DNA of 11,686 bases from Anaerolineales bacterium UBA2029 (GTDB lineage Bacteria; Chloroflexota; Anaerolineae; Aggregatilineales; Aggregatilineaceae): positions 1-11,686 of the forward strand of contig DDBP01000062.1 of assembly GCA_002332795.1 (NCBI GenBank), in the 5' to 3' direction. Each line of letters opens with the position of its first letter. Positions within the stretch are counted from its first letter, which is position 1. Below, one piece after another: positions 5,134 to 11,686 of the stretch. The notes under the pieces were generated by a model. It was given only the letters and a program-made list of their open reading frames with translations. It was not told the origin of the DNA and did no database searches. Both the position numbers and the translations under genes were made by a program.

Positions 5134-8100
5134 TCAAGGGGCATCCGCTGACTGCCCGGAACCTTCCACTGCCCCTTCCAACGCAGCGGCCATTTGCTCG
5201 ATCACCCAGCGCAGATTGCGATCGTGCACTGCCTCCAGCGCTGAACCGAGGGCAAACTGCGCGGTCGAAAGTTCCTGCCGGGCTTCGGCCTGCTGCGCCG
5301 CCAGCAACCAGGCCAACGCGCGCACGTCATCGTCCTCGTCCTCGGCGCTGAGTTCATCGCCGCGGCTTTCCAGTTCGGCCAGCAGCGTGCGCATCGCCTC
5401 CTGACTCTCCTGCGCCTGATTGAGTTGCGCGTGCGCATAGGCGATCAGCGCGTAGATGAAGGCCAGGTCTTTGAGGCTCGCGTCTTCGCGCCGCTTGAGC
5501 AGGGCCAGCGACTGCTGCGCGGCCTGCAGCGTAGCCCGTCGTCGCTCCAGTTCGTCCAGCGTCCGACGCAGATCGTCGGAGGCGCGGCGGGCCATGTTGG
5601 CATAGAGCGTGACCCTCTGGTAATACTCCGCCGCTTTCTCCAGATCGCCCGCGGCACGGTAAGTATCGGCGATGGCCTGCAGCGTCGCCCCGATGCGCTG
5701 ATCGTTGCGCGGCACGTGCTCCCCCTCGATCGCCAGCGCTTCCTCCAGCGAGCGGATCGCCTCTGGATAGCTCCCCTGCTCTGCATAGAGCGCGCCCAGG
5801 ATACGCAGCGCATCGGCATAGGCCACCGGCTGCAGGCGGCGATCCATGTAGACCAACGCCTCGTGATAGCGCAGGATGGCTGCGCTCAGGTCGCCGGCGT
5901 GCTCATGCGCATCCGCCAGCAATTGCAAGGTCTGCACGATGCGGGCGTTGGCCTGCTGCGGCTGCCCGCGCTCGATCTCATACGCCTTGCGCAGCGGCTC
6001 CAGGGCGTCGGCGGGACGTTCTGCTGCCAGCAACGTCTGCCCCAGCGATCGCCAGGCCGCCGCTGCCGCGACCGAGCGTTCCGGCAGATACTCCAGCGCC
6101 CGCCGGAAACTCTCCTCGGCCTCGGCGTACTGCCCCTGACTGCGATAGGCTTCGGCGATGGCGTGATGCGTCAGGCCAATCTCAAGCGGCGACTGTTCCG
6201 GCAGGTCGGCGCTCAGTTCCAGCGCCTCCGACCAGGCCGCGCGCGCTTCTTCGTAGCGTCCCATCAAGGCCAGGGCGCGGCCCAGGTTGCGCAGCGTATT
6301 GATGCGATCCTGGGCGAAGGGAGGCGCGGGTTGTTGCGCCAGGGCTGCCTGATAATATTGCAAGGCCAGCGGATAGCGTCGGGCGTCACGGTGCACACCC
6401 GCCAGCTCGCACAGTACCTGCCCCAGTTCCTGCCCGGTGCCGATCTCACGGGTGAGATCGCGCACCTGCTCATACAGTTGCACGGCGCTTTGATCGCCCA
6501 TCGCCGCCGTGACACGAGCCAGCAGGTGCAGGATATCGCGCGATTGCCGCGGGGCATCCGCCCGCTCCAGCAGATTCAGGGCGCGGCGGTACGCCTGCGC
6601 CGCTTTGGAGAGCTGTCCCTGCGCCTCGTGCGTCTGCCCCAGCGAACGCAACACGTCCGCTGTGTGCGTGGGACTCACGTCGGGCACTTCGCGCAGAGCG
6701 TTGATCGCTTCTTCGTAGACGCCGATGGCCTCTGCGTAACGGTTCAGGCCACCCAACGTGTGCGCCAGGGTAGTCAGGATGCGCGCGGCGTCGGCCACAT
6801 GCTCCTGACGGTCGAGCAGCGGTAGCGCCGCCCGTAGACTCTCGACTGCCGCTTCTGCCTGCCCCGTCTCAAGCTGCACCGCGGCCATTTGCTCCCACAG
6901 CAACGCCTGCTCGCGAGGCACAGGTTCGTGCGCCAACGCCTGCTGGAAATGATGCAGCGCGTTCTGGGCCTCGCCCATACGCCAGTAGGCCCGCGCAGTG
7001 ACCGCGTGTGCGAAGGCATGAGTTGCCGCCTGCCCTGGCGCGTCGCGCACAGTCTCGCTCAGCAGCGGTTCCGCCGTCAGGATCGCTTCTTCGGGGCGAT
7101 CCAGCGCCAGATAAGTTTCCGCCAGATCGCGCGTCGCCGCCCACGTCACCGGCGAGGCCGGGAAATGCGCCGCGGCTTCGGCCTGCGCCCGCTCGGCCAC
7201 TTCCAGGGCCAGCACCGGGCGGCCATCCGCCAGCAAGGAACGTGCGGCCAGCCCCAGCGCCAGCAGACGCACCGCGGGACGCGGGTCGGACACGGCCTCG
7301 TCGGCGCGCGAGGCCAGGGCATGCGCCCATTCGCTGACCGACTGCCGCGCCCGAATCGGGCGTTCCATGGCCTGTTGCGTACGCGCACGCAACGCCTGCA
7401 CGTAGCCCAGTTGCGCCAGGTCGGGGCGCGGCTGCCGGATGAGATGATCGAGCATCTCCTGCGACACTTCCAGCGCGGCGGGCAGCCGTCCTGCTTCCAG
7501 CAACGCCCGGTGCAGCGCCAGTTGGGTGATCAGATAGTCGGTGCTGTGCGAGGGGTGTTTGTGTGAGAGCGCCAGCCGATAGTTGGCGATGGCGCGGTCG
7601 AGCTGCCCCACGGCGCGATAGGCGTCGGCCAGCCGGTGCAGCGCCCGTCCGATGCGCTGATCCTGCCGATCGGGATCGTTCTGCGCCTGTTCGACTTCGC
7701 CCTGAAAGGCTTCCAGCGCACCGGCGTAATCTCCGGCACGCCACAAGGCGCGCCCCAGCGAGCGATAGGCGTCGGCACAATCAGCGGGCGCGTTGGCAGT
7801 CTTGAGCACGGCCAGCGCTTCCCGCGCCGTGCTGATGGCCATCTCGTCCTGCCCGGACGCCAGGTGCACTGCTGCCAGCAGGCGCAGCGTGCGTCCCACC
7901 TGCAGGGGATCGGGTTCTGGTTCGGCACGGTAGAGCGCCAGCGCCTCGCCCAGCGTGTTGCAGGCCGCTTCCAGCTCTCCGGCGCTGGCCAGGGCCGCCC
8001 CCAGCCCGCGCAACAGCTTCGCCCGCATCCGTGACGAGAGTTCCCCGCCGTCCTGCAGCGCGGCCTGATAACCGTCAACAGCCGCCTGCACGTCGCCGCG

Positions 8101-10227
8101 TAGATGGTGAATCTGCGCGCGCAGGTGCGCCGACTCAGGGTCGCGCTCCTCGGCGATCGCCGCCATGGCCTGATCGTACTGCCCGGCCAGCAGATAAATC
8201 TCCGCCCGGTCGTAGGGGGTGCTGTCCGCCGCCTGCGCAATTTCCGCCACCGCCGCCGTGTAATCGCCGCGCGCCCGCAAGATGGCAGCGCGTTCCGTGT
8301 GCGCCGCGGGCGAATCGTCGAGCACTTCCAGCGCGTCGTCCAGCCGCCCCAGGTGACGATAGACACGCGCCAGGCCGCGCCGGATGACGCTCAGCGAATC
8401 GTCCGCGCCAAGCTGATACACCAGTTCGGCAGCGCGCACCAGGTGTTCGGCGGCCTCTGGAAAGCGCCCCGTCAGGTCGAGCAGTCGCGCCTGAGCGACC
8501 AGCGTCTCGGCGACAGCATGCGGGCTATCGTGCTCCTGGCGCAGGGTCAGCGCCCGCTTGAAGGCTTCCTCAGCCGCGTGATAGGCTCCGGCGTCGGTCA
8601 GCTCCAGCCCGTAGCGGGTCAGGTTGGCGGCCTCGGCGCGGGGGCCGCTCAATTCGGGCACGCTCTCGTCGCCCACCAGCGCACCGGGTACATATTCACG
8701 CAGGTAGAGATGCAGCGCCTCGGCCAGCGGTTCGCTGATATACGTCGGGCCATAGGCATTGGCGGTGTGATAGGCGTGCAGCAAGCCCCCTTGAGCGCGG
8801 TAAAGCGCCAGCGGATCGCCCGCATGAGCGCGCGCGTACTGCAGCGCCCAGGCGCGCATCTTTTTGGCGAGTTTGCTCTGCGCCGGATGTGCGCGATCGG
8901 CTGCGGCTGCCCGCGCGTAAGCCACCGGATGCATCACGTACAGATCGGGGTCGCGGTGATCGCGCTGCACGAAGCCATAGTCGGCCAGCATGTTGACGCC
9001 GCGACGGGTGGCCAGCGGATTCGCCATGCCCGCCACCGAGCACAACCCATCGAGCGGCGCGCCAGTCAACGGGAAGGCCCCAAAGGCCGCGAACAGGCGC
9101 TGATAGTCGCGGGGCAGTGCTGCCAGCGACACATCCAGCGCACGGTTGAGGCTGGCGACGGCCAGCGCCTGCTCGTCGGGCGCGTCCGCAACCGGCGCAG
9201 GAGCCAGGCCCGTCACTTGGGGTTCGTCGGCGGCTTCCTCCTCGTCGTCGCCTGCTGCGACAATCTCCGCCTCCGACTGCGCGCCGCCCGCGTCCGTGAC
9301 CGTGACCGCGATCAGGCTCTCCAGTTCGTCCAGGCTCAAACCATCGCGGCGCAGCAATGCCCCGGCCAGCATCAAGGCGTAGGGATGGTTGCCCAGCGCC
9401 CGCGCCAGGCGCAGGAGTTGCCCGCGCAGCCGCCGAATGTCTTCCAGCCCGGCGTGCCGGGCCAGCGCGTCAATCGCCGCGGCATCGTCGAGCGCCCGCA
9501 GGGTCACGACGCCTTCCACGTCGGGCACCGTCTCGTCCGCGGCAGGACCGTCTGCACCAGGCAGGCGTGGCGCGCTCTCGACCGCCACCAGCACATGCTC
9601 GGTCAGCGCCAGCAACTGCCCCAGGCGCGGGTCTGCTTCCGCCAGGTTGTCCACGATGAGCAGTGTGTGATCGTCGAGCACACCGGCCAGCGCGGCCCAG
9701 CGCAAAGCCGGATCGGGTTCCGTGAGCACATGCGGCAGATTCAGCGCCAGGGCCAGCGTCTGATCCAGGCGATCGGGATCGTCGAACCACCAGATACGAC
9801 GAAAGCGCTGCCGGGTGCGCTCGTGAACAGCCACCGTTGCCAGCAGCGCCGTCTTGCCGGTCCCCGGCTCGCCGCGCACCTGCACCGGATGCCCGGAAAG
9901 CAGCGGGCGCAGCACCCGCGCGACTTCGTTCGCACGCCCTTCGAAGATGCGCGGACGCGGCGGAGGCTTCAGCCAGCCACGCGCCGCCTCAACGACGGCG
10001 GCTGCCGGGCGAGGGTACCAGCGCGGCGGCAATGGCGGCAGCGGGGCTTCGGGCCGTGGCTCTGGCTTTTCCAGCCGGAAGGGCGCAGCGTCCGGCAATG
10101 CCTGATCTTGCTCGACGGGAAACGCCAGCAGACTCTCGGTGAGCGCGAGGAACTCGTCGGCGCGAAAGCCCACCAAGACCGGCGCAAACTCAGGCAGGGT
10201 CGAAGAGCGAGTCTCTACTTTCTTCAT
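5134..10227 (-). CDS. Giant STAND (NB-ARC-like) ATPase with C-terminal TPR array
   Basis: A 1697-residue signal-transduction ATPase. After about 90 residues with no known domain, ending in a Pro-rich stretch, comes an NTPase core: Walker A GEPGTGKT (119-126), Walker B LLIVD (189-193), LVAVES sensor-like strand (213-218), and GNHPYAL (279-285), the GLPL-type motif of NB-ARC proteins. An acidic linker (DDEEEAADEP, 327-336) follows, then a winged-helix-like part ending in MHP (432-434), equivalent to the MHD motif. From about 530 to 1543 the protein is TPR-like, closing with a helical tail containing an acidic patch. STAND proteins are usually ligand-gated, with the repeats as sensor; no effector domain is recognisable here. 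ATG at 10227 was chosen because the promoter lies within the longer frame that reaches 10290. Shine-Dalgarno support is weak. Confidence 0.87.
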   Translation of the reverse strand: MKKVETRSSTLPEFAPVLVGFRADEFLALTESLLAFPVEQDQALPDAAPFRLEKPEPRPEAPLPPLPPRWYPRPAAAVVEAARGWLKPPPRPRIFEGRANEVARVLRPLLSGHPVQVRGEPGTGKTALLATVAVHERTRQRFRRIWWFDDPDRLDQTLALALNLPHVLTEPDPALRWAALAGVLDDHTLLIVDNLAEADPRLGQLLALTEHVLVAVESAPRLPGADGPAADETVPDVEGVVTLRALDDAAAIDALARHAGLEDIRRLRGQLLRLARALGNHPYALMLAGALLRRDGLSLDELESLIAVTVTDAGGAQSEAEIVAAGDDEEEAADEPQVTGLAPAPVADAPDEQALAVASLNRALDVSLAALPRDYQRLFAAFGAFPLTGAPLDGLCSVAGMANPLATRRGVNMLADYGFVQRDHRDPDLYVMHPVAYARAAAADRAHPAQSKLAKKMRAWALQYARAHAGDPLALYRAQGGLLHAYHTANAYGPTYISEPLAEALHLYLREYVPGALVGDESVPELSGPRAEAANLTRYGLELTDAGAYHAAEEAFKRALTLRQEHDSPHAVAETLVAQARLLDLTGRFPEAAEHLVRAAELVYQLGADDSLSVIRRGLARVYRHLGRLDDALEVLDDSPAAHTERAAILRARGDYTAAVAEIAQAADSTPYDRAEIYLLAGQYDQAMAAIAEERDPESAHLRAQIHHLRGDVQAAVDGYQAALQDGGELSSRMRAKLLRGLGAALASAGELEAACNTLGEALALYRAEPEPDPLQVGRTLRLLAAVHLASGQDEMAISTAREALAVLKTANAPADCADAYRSLGRALWRAGDYAGALEAFQGEVEQAQNDPDRQDQRIGRALHRLADAYRAVGQLDRAIANYRLALSHKHPSHSTDYLITQLALHRALLEAGRLPAALEVSQEMLDHLIRQPRPDLAQLGYVQALRARTQQAMERPIRARQSVSEWAHALASRADEAVSDPRPAVRLLALGLAARSLLADGRPVLALEVAERAQAEAAAHFPASPVTWAATRDLAETYLALDRPEEAILTAEPLLSETVRDAPGQAATHAFAHAVTARAYWRMGEAQNALHHFQQALAHEPVPREQALLWEQMAAVQLETGQAEAAVESLRAALPLLDRQEHVADAARILTTLAHTLGGLNRYAEAIGVYEEAINALREVPDVSPTHTADVLRSLGQTHEAQGQLSKAAQAYRRALNLLERADAPRQSRDILHLLARVTAAMGDQSAVQLYEQVRDLTREIGTGQELGQVLCELAGVHRDARRYPLALQYYQAALAQQPAPPFAQDRINTLRNLGRALALMGRYEEARAAWSEALELSADLPEQSPLEIGLTHHAIAEAYRSQGQYAEAEESFRRALEYLPERSVAAAAAWRSLGQTLLAAERPADALEPLRKAYEIERGQPQQANARIVQTLQLLADAHEHAGDLSAAILRYHEALVYMDRRLQPVAYADALRILGALYAEQGSYPEAIRSLEEALAIEGEHVPRNDQRIGATLQAIADTYRAAGDLEKAAEYYQRVTLYANMARRASDDLRRTLDELERRRATLQAAQQSLALLKRREDASLKDLAFIYALIAYAHAQLNQAQESQEAMRTLLAELESRGDELSAEDEDDDVRALAWLLAAQQAEARQELSTAQFALGSALEAVHDRNLRWVIEQMAAALEGAVEGSGQSADAP
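5600..8640 (-). repeat. TPR-encoding repeat region of the STAND ATPase
   Basis: The protein segment shows about 25 degenerate units of 34-42 residues with the TPR pattern (A at position 8, G..Y..A..xxxxAL), for example LARVYRHLGRLDDALEVL, LADAYRAVGQLDRAIANY and IADTYRAAGDLEKAAEYY. Many units are near 40 residues, like the longer kinesin-light-chain type, with polar linkers between helices. Repeats are similar in protein but diverged in DNA. Limits were set by eye and may be off by a unit at each end. Confidence 0.8.
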
Positions 10228-10235
10228 ACCCGCAA

Positions 10236-10264
10236 ATTGTAGTGAGCGAGATCGCGTTGCGCAA
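10236..10264 (-). promoter_or_regulatory. Promoter of the STAND-TPR / ArsR-ArsC operon
   Basis: TTGCGC (10264-10259) and TACAAT (10241-10236) are 17 bp apart. The expected start site, about 10229, lies 2 nt before the chosen ATG at 10227, so the message would be leaderless or nearly so. The -35 box is embedded in an inverted repeat, GCGTT-TGCGC-AACGC (10268-10254), which could be an operator. The -35 match is moderate (3 of 6) while the -10 match is good (5 of 6). Confidence 0.5.
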
Positions 10265-10310
10265 ACGCTCCCACGGGCGGCGTGAGGCAACGCTCTCGCG
10301 TCAGCCGCCG

Positions 10311-11120
10311 TCAGTTGACCAGATACCCTTCGGCGAAGGCATCGAAGGCAACGGTATTTGGCCCCTGCGGAATGACCTTCAGCGTCAGCGCCAGTGACTC
10401 GCCGGGGGCCAGGCGACGGTTGGGGTCGAGGTACACGCGGCGGAAGCCGGTCACGCGCCGTTCTTCGTCGAAAAGAGTCATCGTCACGGCGATGCCCTGT
10501 ACTGCCTGCGCGCCTTTGTTGGCGATGGACAGCGAGACCTGATACTGATCGATCACGAATGCGCCGGAGACCTCTTGCATGGCCAACGAGGCGAAGCGCC
10601 GCTCGACATCGGTAGCGATCTCGCCCGTCTTGACGAAGGATCGTGCTCCAGCATAGCCGGGCGGCGTACGTTCGAACAGCACGCGGTAGGGGCCAGCTTC
10701 GCCACCGGGGAGCAGCGCGCGGGCGAGCGTCGTTTCACCGATGGCCAGCAGCGACCCGTCGCGGGCGAGCAATTCCACCGCCACCGTGACCCCTTCGATG
10801 GCCTCCTCCATGGGATTGTGCACCTGCCCCAGGCACATCAGGCTACCTACGGCAGTCTCGTAGCAGGTGGGGCTGCTCACACTCAGCAGGGCCGCTGGTG
10901 AAGCTACCAGGCTGGCGCTGTCGGCACTCAGGAGAGGCGTAGCCGTATAGACCGGCCACAGCGTGGGGGTGAGCGACGGGGGAAGGCGCGTGTAACCCAG
11001 CAGCGGCGACGCCGGTTGCGGTGTGGCCGACGAGGTCCCTTCGGACGACCATACCTGACTGCAGCCTGCAACCAGGACCCCGACCCAGATCCACAACCAC
11101 CGCCAGGCGAGCCGTTCCAT
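10311..11120 (-). CDS. Lipoprotein with two FxLYD-like beta domains
   Basis: A 269-residue protein with a type II signal peptide: residues 1-20 are Trp-rich and hydrophobic (RLAWRWLWIWVGVLVAGC) and end in lipobox VAGC, so C20 would be lipidated and the protein anchored on the cell surface. A Ser/Thr/Pro linker (about 25-75) leads to two related beta modules. The first (about 86-150) reads LMCLGQVHNPMEEAIEGVTV, and the second (about 185-250) reads VSLSIANKGAQAVQGIAV followed by LFDEERRV; both resemble FxLYD/extracellular repeats of unknown ligand. C86 and C96 may form a disulfide. ATG at 11120 was used; TTG at 11132 has GAGGG only 3 nt upstream and adds four residues. The function is unknown, and its partners cannot be read from the context. 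Confidence 0.82.
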   Translation of the reverse strand: MERLAWRWLWIWVGVLVAGCSQVWSSEGTSSATPQPASPLLGYTRLPPSLTPTLWPVYTATPLLSADSASLVASPAALLSVSSPTCYETAVGSLMCLGQVHNPMEEAIEGVTVAVELLARDGSLLAIGETTLARALLPGGEAGPYRVLFERTPPGYAGARSFVKTGEIATDVERRFASLAMQEVSGAFVIDQYQVSLSIANKGAQAVQGIAVTMTLFDEERRVTGFRRVYLDPNRRLAPGESLALTLKVIPQGPNTVAFDAFAEGYLVN

Positions 11121-11172
11121 GGGAGGCGCCAATATCCCTCAATATCCAAAAAGAGGCAGCACAGTATCCCAC

Positions 11173-11178
11173 ATTATA
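11173..11178 (-). promoter_or_regulatory. Consensus -10 box for the lipoprotein gene
   Basis: TATAAT on the minus strand is a perfect -10 box, placing transcription start near 11166 and giving a leader of about 46 nt. The -35 region is poor (CTGTCC at 17 bp). The spacer contains a perfect 11-bp palindrome, CCGGC-A-GCCGG (11197-11187), in the position of a possible operator. Confidence 0.55.
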
Positions 11179-11204
11179 GCTGAAGACCGGCTGCCGGACA
11201 GCGG

Positions 11205-11230
11205 CAAAATGCCCGACTCGCCCCATTTTG
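11205..11230. repeat. Inverted repeat between the cupin and lipoprotein genes
   Basis: CAAAATG (11205-11211) and CATTTTG (11224-11230) are exact inverted 7-bp arms separated by 12 bp. They lie after the cupin gene and upstream of the lipoprotein promoter. No U tract follows on the minus strand, so it is a weak terminator candidate; an operator or chance are alternatives. Confidence 0.35.
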
Positions 11231-11284
11231 TCGAAACAATAACAAAAGCCAGTGTTGAGACAGCGTGAATGTGCCGCAGGGCGC

Positions 11285-11605
11285 TCAGCGATAGTCCTCG
11301 CGGCGCGGATAGAATACATCCACGACGCGGCAGGGTGTCAGCGCCTGCCCGCTATGGGCCACACCGCCGGGGATGATCGCCACCCCTCCCCCTTCGACCA
11401 CCCGCGTTTCGCCGCCCACGGTCAGGGCAAGCTGCCCTTCCAGCACCCAGGTGATTTGCTCGTGCGGGTGCGCGTGTTCTGGCAACGTCGCGCCGGCCTC
11501 GATCTGCCAGTGTGCCAGCGTGACGTTATCTCCGTGCACGAATTGTCCGTGAAAGCCAGGGATCACCTCGCGTATCGGTTGTTCGGTCAGGTTCGTGAAT
11601 GCCAT
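11285..11605 (-). CDS. Small single-domain cupin protein
   Basis: A 106-residue cytoplasmic cupin. The first cupin motif reads G-ATLPE-HAH-PHEQ with likely metal ligands H44, H46 and E49 or H48, followed by VLEGQLALTVGGE; the second reads GGVAIIPGGVAHSG with H84. The ending DVFYPRREDY matches the DVFSPxRED tail common in small sugar-related cupins such as KdgF-like proteins, but this does not fix a substrate. The double-stranded beta-helix may bind a metal and act as an isomerase, a dioxygenase or a sugar-binding protein. ATG at 11605 has a strong AGGAGG (11617-11612) 6 nt upstream. No clear promoter is seen in the 80 bp left before the window edge, and no strong terminator follows. Confidence 0.9.
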   Translation of the reverse strand: MAFTNLTEQPIREVIPGFHGQFVHGDNVTLAHWQIEAGATLPEHAHPHEQITWVLEGQLALTVGGETRVVEGGGVAIIPGGVAHSGQALTPCRVVDVFYPRREDYR

Positions 11606-11686
11606 GTGCCACCTCCTGAGCAGGGTTCAGGGGCGAACAGGGCTAGAGCAAGCGTTAAGGTTGGTTCGCCTGGTTTACCTCACCCC

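Noticed and set aside
5600..8640. CRISPR array or DNA tandem repeat
   Set aside because: The periodicity is at the protein level (TPR units in frame); DNA units are diverged and there are no spacer-repeat alternations.
8104..10242. Long plus-strand open frame (712 codons), and a similar one at 5425-6825
   Set aside because: Both lie antisense within the STAND-TPR gene. Their translations are Arg/Gln-rich without domain motifs, as expected from the high-GC opposite strand of a repetitive gene.
10228..10290. Longer N-terminus of the STAND ATPase starting at 10290
   Set aside because: The extra 21 residues are Arg/Ser-rich, and the best promoter lies inside this segment, so translation from 10290 would need an unseen upstream promoter.

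Overview
All genes in this window lie on the minus strand, so transcription runs from high to low coordinates. Base composition is high-GC. The gene set suggests an environmental Chloroflexota bacterium (Anaerolineae-like): a STAND/NB-ARC ATPase with a very long TPR tail, an FxLYD-like lipoprotein, several Sec-exported proteins, an L,D-transpeptidase and an ArsR-ArsC fusion. That assignment is an inference from protein style; no rRNA or marker gene is present. Promoters that can be read have ordinary sigma-70 spacing, and three of them carry TACAAT as the -10 box.

Layout in transcription order: a small cupin protein (11605-11285); a lipoprotein with two FxLYD-like beta domains (11120-10311); a 1697-residue STAND ATPase with about 25 TPR-like units (10227-5134); 17 bp further on, and probably in the same transcript, a fused ArsR-type regulator/ArsC-like low-molecular-weight phosphatase (5116-4340); a secreted L,D-transpeptidase (4198-3128) closed by two hairpins; a 450-bp gene-free stretch with a good promoter and a structured leader of about 300 nt; a secreted beta-lactamase-fold serine hydrolase (2667-1075); a small secreted protein of unknown function (983-402); and the 5' part of a thiamine pyrophosphokinase gene (174 to the window edge), preceded by a promoter, a TPP riboswitch and an intrinsic terminator.

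The clearest regulatory circuit is the TPP riboswitch unit: promoter TTGGCA-17-TATAGT, TPP aptamer, 8-bp terminator hairpin with a U tract, then the start codon. It should switch off the kinase that makes TPP when TPP is plentiful. The least explained part is the STAND-TPR/ArsR-ArsC pair. The ATPase has no recognisable effector domain and appears to be transcribed as a leaderless or nearly leaderless mRNA. Its partner lacks one of the two resolving cysteines of thioredoxin-coupled arsenate reductases and has no arsenite efflux gene beside it. A signalling or defence role is possible but not shown. No CRISPR array, insertion sequence, tRNA, rRNA or integrase was seen.
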